Shown here: piece by piece, positions 8,499 to 16,740 of the stretch
Layout: each line of letters starts with the position of its first letter
Position numbering within the stretch: position 1 is the stretch's first letter
NCBI GenBank assembly: GCA_040752355.1
Contig: JBFMHE010000013.1
Span: 44,548 to 108,547, forward strand
From: Nitrospirota bacterium
Lineage (GTDB): Bacteria > Nitrospirota > Thermodesulfovibrionia > Thermodesulfovibrionales > Dissulfurispiraceae
DNA: 64,000 nucleotides
Direction of reading: 5' to 3'
Program-made: the position numbers and the translations under genes
Notes under the pieces: generated by a model
Databases searched by the model: none
What the model saw: only the letters and a program-made list of their open reading frames with translations
Told to the model about the DNA's origin: nothing

Positions 8499-8906
8499 CT
8501 ACCGCTCGCGCAGTTTCTCTTCCTCTTCCTGCTCGGTCTTGCACTCGATGCACATGGTGGTTACCGGCCGTGCTTCGAGCCGCTTGATATTGATCTCTTC
8601 GCCGCAGGTATCGCAGATACCGTAGACGCCGGAGTCGATCTTCTCAATCGCTTCTTCTATCTTCTTGAGGAGCTTTCTCTCTCTTCCCCTCAGCTTGAGC
8701 ATGAAATTCCTGTCTATTTCAGCAGACGCCTGGTCGCCCAGTTCGGGGAAGATGCTCTCGTCGGGGAGCTCGTTGAGCGCCATGCCCGCTTCGTTGAGCA
8801 GCGCCTCGCGCTGCTCGGCGAGCTTCTTCTTTATATCCTGGATCTTCTTCTCCCGTGACGAGCTGCTTTCCGCCGGTTTTGCCTTGTCCTTGCCTTTCAT
8901 CTCCAT
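8499..8906 (-). CDS. dksA: DksA/TraR family zinc-finger transcription factor
   Basis: A 135-residue protein with a charged coiled-coil N-terminal half and a C-terminal C4 zinc finger: CDTCGEE near residue 99 and CIECKTEQEEEEK near 119, separated by INIKRLEARPVTTM. This matches DksA, which binds the RNA polymerase secondary channel and, with ppGpp, adjusts promoter output. The DxxDxA-type tip signature of coiled-coil DksA appears as ELGDQASAEIDRN. The stop abuts the stop of the dppC-like gene head to tail. The start at 8906 is supported by the lack of an upstream in-frame alternative with the family motif. The gene is divergent from ihfA across about 300 bp. Confidence 0.87.
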   Translation of the reverse strand: MEMKGKDKAKPAESSSSREKKIQDIKKKLAEQREALLNEAGMALNELPDESIFPELGDQASAEIDRNFMLKLRGRERKLLKKIEEAIEKIDSGVYGICDTCGEEINIKRLEARPVTTMCIECKTEQEEEEKLRER

Positions 8907-9104
8907 GCCTCTTCATCGTGAAATAAAATATATTTAAAAAGCATACCAGAAAGAGCGAGGGGTCGTCAAACAACGAATCCCCTCTCGGCCGATCCTTCGC
9001 AGAGAGGAGCTTGACATCGGGTAAAAACTGTATGAATCTTTAGTAGGGACCGGGGCCCTTGCCGGGCGCTGTCTTCGAGCGCATGCAGTAATCTCTTGAA
9101 ATGC

Positions 9105-9133
9105 TTGACAATTAGGGAAGGCGGTAATATAAA
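9105..9133 (+). promoter_or_regulatory. Sigma-70-type promoter upstream of ihfA
   Basis: TTGACA (9105-9110) and TATAAA (9128-9133) are separated by exactly 17 bp. The predicted start of transcription is about 65 nt before the ihfA ATG at 9204. The rest of the 297-bp gap between dksA and ihfA shows no gene; a second TTGACA at 9011 lacks a well-spaced -10. Confidence 0.7.
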
Positions 9134-9203
9134 ATTATAGACTGATGATGGTTATGCAGACGGTGTGTAATAACCGGTACGAGTAAAGAATGCGAGGGAA
9201 CCG

Positions 9204-9482
9204 ATGACCAAGGCAGATATCGTCAACTACGTTTTTGAAAAGGTGGGACTTCCGAGAAACGAGGCACAGGATATAGTAGAAACGGTCTTTGACTCCATCA
9301 AACAGACCCTTATCGCCGGTGAATCGATAAAGGTTTCGGGGTTCGGCACGTTCAACGTACGGAAGAAGAACTCGCGGATCGGAAGGAATCCCAAGACCAA
9401 GGAGGAGGTCGAGATCACGCCGCGGCGGGTCGTCACCTTCAAGGCGAGCGACCAGCTCAAGGAAGCGGTGGAGAAGGTGTGA
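9204..9482 (+). CDS. ihfA: Integration host factor subunit alpha (HU/IHF family)
   Basis: A 92-residue DNA-bending protein. MTKADIVNYVFEKVGLPRNE is the helical dimerisation part, VSGFGTFNVRKKNSRIGRNPKT the conserved core and beta-arm (GRNP at about residue 60), and EITPRRVVTFKASDQLK the C-terminal helix. The alpha-type assignment rests on the KADI/RNPKTKEEVEITPRRVV pattern; an HU-like homodimer remains possible. A consensus promoter lies upstream. It is followed by a MerR regulator gene and tRNA-Pro, an order also known in Geobacter-type genomes. Confidence 0.88.
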   Translation: MTKADIVNYVFEKVGLPRNEAQDIVETVFDSIKQTLIAGESIKVSGFGTFNVRKKNSRIGRNPKTKEEVEITPRRVVTFKASDQLKEAVEKV

Positions 9483-9538
9483 CGCGTTCCTCCGGGGAGG
9501 CGGGAAAAAATTTTGGGATTGACGTATAATTACTAGCA

Positions 9539-9994
9539 ATGCACGATGCGTACGAGTCGCCGCAGACCCTGAGGCTTTTCCCGGAGAAGCTCTTTTACAA
9601 GATCGGGGAAGTCAGCAGGCTGGTCGGCGTTGAATCCTACGTCTTGAGATACTGGGAGACGGAGTTCTCCTTTCTCAAGCCGCGGAAGAGCAAATCCGGA
9701 CAGCGTGTCTATACGCGAGCGGATATCGATCTGGTCCTCCAGATCAAGAAGCTCCTCTATGAGGAGAAGTACACCATCGACGGGGTGCGGCGCAAGTTCG
9801 GCGCAGCCGCAGAGCCCCCGCACACGACACTCTCCCTCGTGGCCGATGCGGCCGCAGAGACTGTCGAGAGTCCCGCAGAACAAGACGCAGGGCGGCGGAA
9901 AGAGGGCAGCGCTCGCAGCGCTGATACTGAAGAGGTCCTCACCCTGGTCAAGTCGAGACTCAAGGAAATTCTCCAGCACCATTTCGGGGCGTAG
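9539..9994 (+). CDS. MerR family transcriptional regulator
   Basis: A 151-residue protein with an N-terminal MerR helix-turn-helix and wing: LFYKIGEVSRLVGVESYVLR (about residues 16-35), YWETEFSFLKPRKSKSGQR, then YTRADIDLVLQIKKLLYEEKY, the start of the antiparallel helix. The C-terminal part (about 85-151) is Ala/Glu-rich and lacks the cysteines of metal-sensing MerR proteins; its last helix VKSRLKEILQHHFG may dimerise. A TATAAT at 9525-9530 lies 8 nt before the ATG, with no Shine-Dalgarno between, so expression may be leaderless or coupled to ihfA. Its final 10 bases, including the stop, overlap the 5' end of tRNA-Pro. Confidence 0.85.
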   Translation: MHDAYESPQTLRLFPEKLFYKIGEVSRLVGVESYVLRYWETEFSFLKPRKSKSGQRVYTRADIDLVLQIKKLLYEEKYTIDGVRRKFGAAAEPPHTTLSLVADAAAETVESPAEQDAGRRKEGSARSADTEEVLTLVKSRLKEILQHHFGA

Positions 9995-10062
9995 CGCAGC
10001 CTGGATAGCGCACTCGCTTGGGGTGCGAGAGGTCGTCCGTTCGAATCGGATCGCCCCGACCA
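9985..10062 (+). tRNA. tRNA-Pro (anticodon GGG)
   Basis: A full cloverleaf can be drawn by eye: acceptor CGGGGCG (9985-9991) pairs with CGCCCCG (10052-10058). The D stem is GCGC/GCGC, the anticodon stem CTCGC/GCGAG has loop TTGGGGT (anticodon GGG, proline), and the T arm has loop TTCGAAT. The discriminator is A and CCA is encoded (10060-10062). The 5' ten bases overlap the end of the merR coding region; the merR stop TAG covers tRNA positions 8-10. Confidence 0.95.
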
Positions 10063-10069
10063 ATTCCGG

Positions 10070-10106
10070 CAAGGGGATAGAGGAGGCAGACTCTTCTATC
10101 CCCTTG
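10070..10106 (+). terminator. Hairpin downstream of tRNA-Pro
   Basis: Arms of 15 bp (10070-10084 and 10092-10106, pairing CAAGGGGATAG with CTATCCCCTTG, one G-T pair) enclose a 7-nt loop eight bases after the encoded CCA. Only a broken T-rich tail follows (TTGTTGCATTTCATT), so it may act as a weak intrinsic terminator or as a processing and stability element for the merR/tRNA transcript. Confidence 0.55.
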
Positions 10107-10194
10107 TTGCATTTCATTATAACGAACGCTCTTCCGGGGATCGGAGGCAGGCGCATCTCGGCATTCTCTAAAGGCGGGGAGCTCGCTGCTGCGG

Positions 10195-10359
10195 TCAGTT
10201 GCTGTGCGTCATATACGTGATATACTCCTCCCGCTCGTCCATGACCTCCTTGAGCAGGTGTTCAGCGTAGCGCTCGTAAATAGTCCCCCGCATGCATTCG
10301 AGATGCTCCTCGGCGAGGGCGATAAGCTGGTCGAAGCGTTCCAGTTTTTCTGTATCCAT
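10195..10359 (-). CDS. 54-residue acidic hypothetical protein
   Basis: The minus strand encodes a small protein starting MDTEKLERFDQLIALAEEHL and ending TYMTHSN. A GGGAG ribosome site sits 5 nt upstream of the ATG. It is strongly helical and acidic, with a repeated E/L pattern and HLLKEVMDEREEYITYM near the C-terminus. The plus-strand ORF over the same bases has a poor composition. No named family is recognised. It is divergent from the larger duplicated-domain gene on its right by about 300 bp, which holds no other gene that I can see. Function unknown; the codon pattern and ribosome site support that it is real. Confidence 0.6.
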   Translation of the reverse strand: MDTEKLERFDQLIALAEEHLECMRGTIYERYAEHLLKEVMDEREEYITYMTHSN

Positions 10360-10656
10360 AACGTCTCCCTATCCTGCTGCATCTCCGTTCAGTCGGTCCG
10401 CTTGAACGGCGTACCCGGTCGCACCCCGTCTCGACTGCGCCTCTGCCTGCAGAGAGGGTGATTATCGGATGAGCGTGAAGGGAAGAGAAGGGCATACGTG
10501 GGGTACGGGGTTTTTACGGGACATCGGTTCGGGATCCGAGCCGTTGCAGCATCGTGGCTGTCCGGTATCTAATTAGATTCTAGCAGCCCTATCGGTGCTG
10601 TCAACGGTCGGGGTGAGCTGAATGCAGAGGGCGGCAGCAGCGCGGCGGCTGCCTGA

Positions 10657-11112
10657 TCAGAACGGATCGGTCACGACCTCGGGATGCTCGATATCTCCCT
10701 CATAAACGGGGATGACGATCCAGCGTTGGTCGTCGGGGGAGAGGTCGAGGAAGAAGCGATTGATCAGCGCCATGGCGGTGAAGATCTCGTTCTCGTCCAT
10801 GTTCTCGGGCGGGAGGTACTCGTCATGGGTGACGATCTGGTACCCGATGAGCTTCCGGCCGGGGTAGTCGTTTTCGGGGATGAGGGCTTCGGCCTCCTCC
10901 CTGCTGATGAGGTGGTAATCGGGCGGCTCCTGGTCTTCACCGGGGCGCCTGTCCTGGTAAACGGGAATGACGATCCACTGCCGTTCGTGCTCGTAGTACC
11001 TGAAGAAGCGGTTCAGGCTCTCCATATCGGTGAAGAGATGCGCTTCATCGAGGAGGTCGGGCACGAACCCCTCCTCCTCATCGATGATCTTGTAGCCGGC
11101 GAGCCTTCTCAT
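10657..11112 (-). CDS. Hypothetical protein with duplicated ~50-residue domain
   Basis: A 151-residue acidic, soluble protein built of two tandem copies of one unit: residues 4-53 (LAGYKII...LFTDMESLNRFF...RQWIVIPVYQ) and 88-138 (LIGYQIV...IFTAMALINRFF...QRWIVIPVYE), joined by a Pro/Glu-rich linker. Each unit predicts beta-alpha-beta elements with a conserved NRFF and a WIVIPVY strand. I do not recognise the domain. The gene lies 13 bp after htpG in the same direction, so it is probably cotranscribed and may relate to stress protein quality control; this is inferred from position only. Confidence 0.7.
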   Translation of the reverse strand: MRRLAGYKIIDEEEGFVPDLLDEAHLFTDMESLNRFFRYYEHERQWIVIPVYQDRRPGEDQEPPDYHLISREEAEALIPENDYPGRKLIGYQIVTHDEYLPPENMDENEIFTAMALINRFFLDLSPDDQRWIVIPVYEGDIEHPEVVTDPF

Positions 11113-11125
11113 CCCTGCACCCCGC

Positions 11126-13039
11126 TCATGCAGCGCCCTGCTGTGCGCGCTCTACCATGATCTTCGCTATCGCCCGCGCAAAGGCAGCGGGGTCCTTGGG
11201 CTTCGATCCCTCGAGCAGCGCCGCCTGGTCGTAAAGAAGCCCGATGTACTCTTTCAGGACGGGATCGCGGCCGTCCTTCTCGAACATGCGCTGCATCGTC
11301 TCGAGGAGGGGGTGTCCGGGATTGATCTCGAGGATGCGCTTATGGGCCGGTATCTCCTGGCCCATGGCTTTGAGCAGCTTCTCCGTATGGGGATCGAGGT
11401 CTCCCTCGTCGGCGACGAGGCAGCAGGGCGAGTCTTTCAGCCGCGACGAGAACCGCACATCCTTTACGTCATCCCTGAGCTGGTCTTTTATGAGCTCCAC
11501 CAGCTGCTCGTACCGCTTCCGCGCCTCCTGCCGCTCCGTCTCCTCTTTCGCATCGAGCGTGATGTCGCCCCTGATCACCGACTTCAGGCGCTTGCCCTTG
11601 TACTCGAGCGGGCCCATAACGATGTCGTCGATGTCGTCGAGCATGATGAGCACCTCGTATCCTTTTTCCTTGAAGGCTTCGAGGTAGGGAGAGGCGAGCG
11701 CCTCGTCAAAGGAGGCGCCGGTAATATAGTAGATATCCTCCTGTCCCTCTTTCATGGCGCTCACGTACGCCTCGAGCGTGGTGAAGGAATCCCTCCCGGT
11801 CTTCGTCGAAGGGAAGAGCAGGAGGTCGGCGATCTGCTCGCGCCGGGCGAAGTCGAAGTGGACGCCCTCTTTCAGGACCCTGCCGAGCTCCTTGTAGAAG
11901 GAGAGATACTTATCGTATTCCTTGTCTTTCAGCTCTTTGAGCGCCTCGAGCACCTGGCGGGTGATATTCTTCTTGATGATCTCGACCTGCCGGTTCGACT
12001 GGAGGATCTCCCGCGAGACATTGAGCGGGAGGTCCGACGAATCGACGACACCCCTGACGAAGCGCAGGTAGGGCGGCAGGAGCTCCTCGCAGTGGTCCAT
12101 GATCTGCACTCTCCTCACGTAGAGCGCCGGACCGATCTTGTAATCCTTGTAGAGGATGTTGAACGGCGCCCGCGAGGGGATGTAGAGGAGCAGGGTGAAT
12201 TCGGAGGTGCCTTCCGCGCGATAATGGATCGTCTTCAGAGGGTCGGAAAAGTCGTGCGAGAGGTGGCGGTAGAATTCGGTGTACTCCTCCGCCGAGATCT
12301 CCGCCTTGCTCTTCAGCCAGAGGGCCTTCCGGGAGTTGAGGATCTCTTCCTTCTTTACGGTGATCTTCTTCCCCTTCTCGAGGGCCGACTCTTCCTCCCG
12401 CTCCACTTCCATGACAATGGGGTGCTCGATATAGTCGGAGTACTTCCTGACCGTATTCCGCAGCTCCCACTCGCTCAGGTATTTCTCCTCTCCCTCCTTG
12501 AGATGCAGGATGACCTCGGTGCCGGGCTTTTCGCGCTCGACATCCTCGATCGTGAAGGAGCCGTCGGCGGTGGATTCCCACTTTACTCCGGCGCTGCCTT
12601 TCTGTCCCGCCTTCTTCGAAAGCACCGTCACCTTGTCGGCTACCATGAAGGAGGAGTAGAAGCCGACGCCGAACTGGCCGATGAGCTCGGGATTGCTCGT
12701 GAGGTCCTTACGCTGCAGCGCGGCGAGGAACTCCTTGGTCCCTGAATGGGCGATCGTGCCGAGGGCTTGAGCAGCCTCGTCCCTGGTCATGCCGATCCCG
12801 TTGTCGCTCACGGAGAGCGTTCTTGCTCCGGTATCGGCGGCGATGCGGATCTTCCATTCGCCGGCGTCCTCGGCTACGGCGCTGCTGGTGAGCGATTCGT
12901 ACCGCGCCTTGTCGATCGCATCGGAGGCGTTGGAGATGAGCTCCCTGAGAAATATCTCCTTGTGCGAATAGAGAGAGTGGATCATGAGGTCGAGGAGCTG
13001 CTTGACCTCGGTCTTGAACTCCATGGTCTGGGTAGTCAT
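11126..13039 (-). CDS. htpG: Molecular chaperone HtpG (Hsp90)
   Basis: A 637-residue bacterial Hsp90, near the usual 620-640. The N-terminal GHKL ATPase domain carries LRELISNASDAIDK (about residues 30-43), DNGIGMT, GTIAHSGTKEF and GQFGVGFYSSFMV. The middle domain includes LPLNVSREILQSNRQVEIIK (about 335), and the C-terminal dimerisation domain ends ...FARAIAKIMVERAQQGAA. The start MTTQTMEFKTEVKQLLDLMI is typical. The cytoplasmic chaperone assists client folding under heat and other stress. A small duplicated-domain protein gene follows in the same direction. No heat-shock promoter is obvious by eye in the 98-bp upstream gap. Confidence 0.96.
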   Translation of the reverse strand: MTTQTMEFKTEVKQLLDLMIHSLYSHKEIFLRELISNASDAIDKARYESLTSSAVAEDAGEWKIRIAADTGARTLSVSDNGIGMTRDEAAQALGTIAHSGTKEFLAALQRKDLTSNPELIGQFGVGFYSSFMVADKVTVLSKKAGQKGSAGVKWESTADGSFTIEDVEREKPGTEVILHLKEGEEKYLSEWELRNTVRKYSDYIEHPIVMEVEREEESALEKGKKITVKKEEILNSRKALWLKSKAEISAEEYTEFYRHLSHDFSDPLKTIHYRAEGTSEFTLLLYIPSRAPFNILYKDYKIGPALYVRRVQIMDHCEELLPPYLRFVRGVVDSSDLPLNVSREILQSNRQVEIIKKNITRQVLEALKELKDKEYDKYLSFYKELGRVLKEGVHFDFARREQIADLLLFPSTKTGRDSFTTLEAYVSAMKEGQEDIYYITGASFDEALASPYLEAFKEKGYEVLIMLDDIDDIVMGPLEYKGKRLKSVIRGDITLDAKEETERQEARKRYEQLVELIKDQLRDDVKDVRFSSRLKDSPCCLVADEGDLDPHTEKLLKAMGQEIPAHKRILEINPGHPLLETMQRMFEKDGRDPVLKEYIGLLYDQAALLEGSKPKDPAAFARAIAKIMVERAQQGAA

Positions 13040-13137
13040 GTAAAAGCACCTCGCATATGCTGAGTTAGATATTTTTTATAGTATAGCCCGAAAGTGAATG
13101 TCAAGGAGATGCTGCCCGGGGAGTTTGCGGCAGCGGC

Positions 13138-14130
13138 TCAGGCGTGGTTTCGCAACGTGAGCTCCAGCGGATGGGGGTTGAGGTAGTGCTGCCGCATGAG
13201 ATAGGGCTCATCGTATTTCCGCGCAAAGTGCTCCAGGAGCACGACAGGGACGATGAGAGGGATATCCCCTTTATGGTAGCTGTCGATTATCCCGAGGACC
13301 TCCTGCTTTTCGTCCGCCGAGAGCCGCTTCTTGAAGTAGCCGAGCATATGGTGGAGCACATTCGTATTCTTCCTGACCGTTGCGATGAGGCGGAGCCCCT
13401 CCATGAGCCCGGCGAGATACCCGGCATGGAGCTTTTCGGGGGGGAGCTTCTTCGCACCGGCAACGAGCGCGCCGAGGAGCCGGTAGTGCCGGGGGCTGTG
13501 GGCGAGCACCAGGAGCTTGTGCTCCGTGTGAAAGGCGACGAGGTCCCTGAGCGCTCTTCCCCGTCTCATGAGCTCCTGCCAGCGCTTGAAGACGAATATC
13601 CGCTCGATGAAGTTCTCCCGCAGCCCGGGGTCGTGGAGCCTTCCCTCATCCTCGACCGGGATGAGCGGGAAACGGCGCATGAAGGCTCCTGCAAAGAGGC
13701 CCGGGCCCCTGCGCGACGGCATCCCCGAGGCATTGTATATCGTGACTCCCTGCATCCCGGAGCTCGGCGACCTGCTTTTGAAGACGAAGCCGGAGAGATC
13801 CATCTGTTCGAGTGTCGTCAGCTTTTGTTCGGCCCACCGGAGCATCCGGCCGGTATGGTCGATGCCCGAGGTCCGGGTGACGAGGCGGGGGGCTTCGGGA
13901 GTTCCGACGAGGCGCATCGCTTCGCGCGGCACCGGCAGGCCGCTCTCCACTTCAGGGCATACCGATACCCACTCGACGTATCTGCCGAGGGTCTCGACGA
14001 GATAGGGGTCGTATTTGTGCCCCGCATCATAGCGCACTTTCTGCCCCAGGAGGCAGGCGCTGATGCCGAGCCTGATCGTCCCCCCGCCGGGGATGGTCCC
14101 TCTTCCGCTGCGGCTCGAACGGGTCTTCAT
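13138..14130 (-). CDS. DUF523 and DUF1722 (YbgA) fusion protein
   Basis: A 330-residue protein with two domains. The N-terminal DUF523 part (about residues 18-160) starts IRLGISACLLGQKVRYD and has CPEVESGLPVPREAMRLVG and FKSRSPSSGMQGVTIY. The C-terminal DUF1722/YbgA part (about 185-325) has LVAFHTEHKLLVLAHSPRHY and GYFKKRLSADEKQEVLGII. The fusion is common; the reaction is not established, and the conserved cysteines suggest a metal or thiol role. The true start may be at an internal residue just before IRLG, since the first 17 residues are basic and low-complexity. It follows htpG's upstream region on the same strand but is probably a separate unit. Confidence 0.85.
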   Translation of the reverse strand: MKTRSSRSGRGTIPGGGTIRLGISACLLGQKVRYDAGHKYDPYLVETLGRYVEWVSVCPEVESGLPVPREAMRLVGTPEAPRLVTRTSGIDHTGRMLRWAEQKLTTLEQMDLSGFVFKSRSPSSGMQGVTIYNASGMPSRRGPGLFAGAFMRRFPLIPVEDEGRLHDPGLRENFIERIFVFKRWQELMRRGRALRDLVAFHTEHKLLVLAHSPRHYRLLGALVAGAKKLPPEKLHAGYLAGLMEGLRLIATVRKNTNVLHHMLGYFKKRLSADEKQEVLGIIDSYHKGDIPLIVPVVLLEHFARKYDEPYLMRQHYLNPHPLELTLRNHA

Positions 14131-14248
14131 ATACTCACAGTATAGAGTATTCGGAGCGGTGATGAATAGGCGCGGGCGCTTGTTATATGCGCCGCCGATA
14201 TGCGACTATAGAGGGACGGCGTTCTAAGGTATACTTTTAAAGGCGAGC

Positions 14249-15010
14249 ATGCGTGCTATTTCTTTACAGTCGGGCAGCAACGGCAACTGCATCTATGTCG
14301 AGGCGGGGAGGGTGAAGCTGCTCTTCGACGCCGGCATCTGCGGCATCGAGGCGGCCCGCCGTCTCGCCGCGCAGGGGCGCGATATACGGGAGGTCGACGG
14401 GGTGATCATCTCCCACGACCACGCCGACCATGTCCGGTATGCGGGCGTGTACCAGCGCAAATACGGCCTGCCGCTCTACATTACCCCCCGGACGCTCGAA
14501 CGGGCCGACGCCCGCCACCGGCTGGGGATACTGCGGAAGGTGAACTTCTTCTTTGCCGGAGGAACGCTCGACTTCGGGACCGTCTCGGTCAGGACCGTTC
14601 CCACGCCCCACGACGCCATCGACGGCGCCGTCTTCATAGTCGAGAGCGACGGGAAGCGCCTCGGGGTCATGACCGATCTCGGCCATCCCTTCGACGAGCT
14701 GCATGCCCTCCTGCCCACCCTCGACGGGGTCTTCATCGAGAGCAATTACGATCCCGAAATGCTGAAGCACGGCCCCTATCCCGCGGTGCTCAAGCGCCGC
14801 ATCAAGGGAACCGCGGGGCATATTTCGAACGAGGAAGCGGCGGCGCTGCTCAAGGCGAGCCCCCGGCTGCGCTGGGCCTGCCTCGCCCATCTCTCGGAGC
14901 AGAACAATACGCCCCGGCTCGCCCTCGAGACCCACCGTTCGGTCCTCGGCCCCGGCTTGAGTCTCCATGTAGCCGCCCGCTATCACGCGTCAGCGCCGCT
15001 ATGCCTCTAG
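14249..15010 (+). CDS. MBL-fold metallohydrolase (YycJ/WalJ-like)
   Basis: A 253-residue metallo-beta-lactamase fold protein. The sequence opens with MRAISLQSGSNGNCIYVEAG, has the metal motif SHDHADHVR (about residues 53-61), a later D/G-rich MTDLGHPFDE, FIESNYDPEML and KGTAGHISNEEA, and ends with ALETHRSV. This order matches the YycJ family of predicted nucleases or hydrolases. One HxHxDH histidine is present as H-D-H-A-D-H, so the active site looks intact. A TATACT at about 14230 could be its -10. Substrate unknown; RNA or DNA ends are possible by family analogy. Confidence 0.85.
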   Translation: MRAISLQSGSNGNCIYVEAGRVKLLFDAGICGIEAARRLAAQGRDIREVDGVIISHDHADHVRYAGVYQRKYGLPLYITPRTLERADARHRLGILRKVNFFFAGGTLDFGTVSVRTVPTPHDAIDGAVFIVESDGKRLGVMTDLGHPFDELHALLPTLDGVFIESNYDPEMLKHGPYPAVLKRRIKGTAGHISNEEAAALLKASPRLRWACLAHLSEQNNTPRLALETHRSVLGPGLSLHVAARYHASAPLCL

Positions 15011-15321
15011 CGCGAAAGGAACTCTCCCCTGCCCTCTCCTGAAGGATATAGATACTCCCCTATTGATTCTGTTAGTATAAAAGATGTCCTGCCGCGTTCA
15101 ACAATCGGGAGCATGCTCCTGGAGATAAGCAAGAAGCTCGTACCGCTGCTTACGGCACACGAGGGAAGTCCTTTTGCAGCCGGTCCCGCCCCTGCCGTGG
15201 CGCACTGCGGGCGCTTACTGCGCGGCGGTGTGTATGGAATCTCTCGAGAGGCATGCGCGCCGTATCACGAGCGGACCCGTCGTTTTCAGAAGCGGTTACG
15301 GAAGAGAGGGGGAAGGTAGGT

Positions 15322-16353
15322 ATGGAGCTTCACTTTACGAGGACCAACGGCCCTATCGACGAGACGATCGATCGTCTGATGGAGCTCGTGGAAGGAGTTC
15401 ACCATCCCGAGCTCGTGAGGGAGATGATCCTCGCGTCGCTGAAAGCGGGCCAGGAAGAAGATATCAAAGCAGACCTGAAGCTGATGAACACGACGCTCAA
15501 GGAGATGCGGTTCACCGCAAAGATTTTCGGTCCCTATCGCGATGCCCGGAAGGTTACGGTCTTCGGCTCGGCGCGGATCGCCCCTGACGAGCTGCTCTAC
15601 CGGATGGCGCATAGCTTCGGTGCAGCGCTGGCCCGGGAGAGCTACATGGTCATCACCGGGGCAGGGGGCGGCATCATGCAGGCGGTCAACGAGGGAGCGG
15701 GGCCGGAGCACTCCTTCGGGGTCAACATCCGCCTTCCCTTCGAGCAGAAGCCGAACCCTACGCTCGAGGGCAGTCCCCGCCTGATCACCTACAAGTATTT
15801 TTTCAACCGGAAGGTCGCCTTTCTCAAGGAGGCGAGCGCGATAGCGCTCTTCCCGGGCGGGTTCGGCACGCTCGATGAGGCGATGGAGACCCTTACGCTC
15901 ATTCAGACCGGCAAGCGCACCCCCATGCCCCTGGTGCTCATCGATGAGCCGGGCGGGAACTATTGGGCGTGGTGGCTCCGCTTTTTCAGGGAGGAGCTGC
16001 TGCCGCGCGGGTACGTAAGCCCTTCCGACTTCCGGCTCTTCGAGCTCGTCGATTCCGTGGAGACCGCTGTGGAGCGGATCACCACCTTCTTCCGCCGCTA
16101 CCACAGCCAGCGCTACGTGGAGAGGAAGCTGGTCATGCGGCTGACTGCTCCCCTCGAGCCGAAGGCGATCAGGGAGCTGAACGAAGAGTTTCACGATATC
16201 TTGATGCCGGGGGGCAGCATCGAATCGTCCGGTCCGCTGCCTGCAGAGGCCGACGAGCCCGAGACGGCGCAGCTTCCCCGGCTGGTGCTCGACTTCAATA
16301 AGAAGGATTTCGGGAGACTGCGGGCGTTGATCGACAGGGTGAACAGCTGCTGA
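15322..16353 (+). CDS. LOG family / TIGR00730-type Rossmann-fold protein
   Basis: A 343-residue protein with a nucleotide-binding LOG-like domain in the middle: VTVFGSARI (about residue 75), ITGAGGGIMQAVNEGA, then the hallmark FPGGFGTLDEAMETLTLIQTGK (PGGxGTxxE, about 180). N- and C-terminal extensions are longer than in the 180-residue cytokinin-activating LOG enzymes, so it belongs to the larger bacterial TIGR00730 proteins, which hydrolyse nucleotide monophosphates in some cases. The start at 15322 is chosen because GGAAGG lies 7 nt upstream; an upstream ATG at 15253 adds 23 low-complexity residues. The 311-bp gap before it holds a TATAAA-like box at about 15076 and no convincing gene. Confidence 0.83.
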   Translation: MELHFTRTNGPIDETIDRLMELVEGVHHPELVREMILASLKAGQEEDIKADLKLMNTTLKEMRFTAKIFGPYRDARKVTVFGSARIAPDELLYRMAHSFGAALARESYMVITGAGGGIMQAVNEGAGPEHSFGVNIRLPFEQKPNPTLEGSPRLITYKYFFNRKVAFLKEASAIALFPGGFGTLDEAMETLTLIQTGKRTPMPLVLIDEPGGNYWAWWLRFFREELLPRGYVSPSDFRLFELVDSVETAVERITTFFRRYHSQRYVERKLVMRLTAPLEPKAIRELNEEFHDILMPGGSIESSGPLPAEADEPETAQLPRLVLDFNKKDFGRLRALIDRVNSC

Positions 16354-16431
16354 TGCCCCTGCGGTATAGCACCGCCTGGCGCCGTTCGTCGCGCCGTAAC
16401 GGGCGGCGGCATGAGGGCGAGGGGTCATACT

Positions 16432-16740
16432 GTGACCAGTGATGGTGACGAAGTAAACGAGTTAATCAGCCGTTACGGGCTTGAGGAAGACGGTGAGCAT
16501 GTAATCATTCCCTTCACCGGCAGCGACGGCAGGCCGAGGCGCTGCTTCCTGCTGAAGAGGAAGTTTATCCGTGTCGTCTATCCGGATAAACACTATGCCG
16601 ATTATCCGCTCGCCGAGATGATCGCCGCGATCGTCAGATACCCCGAGCTTCCGGTGACCGAGTCGCTGCAGCTGCTGCACCACGAGCTCGGGAGGGGAGA
16701 GCCCGACGGCCCCACTACTGATAAGGAGATATACGAGTAA
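16432..16740 (+). CDS. Hypothetical protein upstream of RNase E/G
   Basis: About 102 residues, with the core EDGEHVIIPFTGSDGRPRRC, FLLKRKFIRVVYPDKHYADY and PLAEMIAAIVRYPELPVTES. The protein is soluble, mixed alpha/beta, and not recognised. A GTG at 16432 is preceded by GAGGGG 7 nt upstream and is preferred; an ATG at 16411 is the alternative. The stop TAA overlaps the start of the RNase gene (TAATG), so the two are translationally coupled and this protein may be a cofactor or regulator of the nuclease. That is inference from coupling only. Confidence 0.65.
   Translation: MTSDGDEVNELISRYGLEEDGEHVIIPFTGSDGRPRRCFLLKRKFIRVVYPDKHYADYPLAEMIAAIVRYPELPVTESLQLLHHELGRGEPDGPTTDKEIYE

Noticed and set aside
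11312..12745. 477-codon plus-strand ORF opposite htpG
   Set aside because: Shadow of the clearly recognised Hsp90 frame.
15113..15319. 68-codon ORF before the LOG-family gene
   Set aside because: The ribosome site is too close to the ATG and the composition is Arg/Ala/Gly-rich like shadow frames; no motif.
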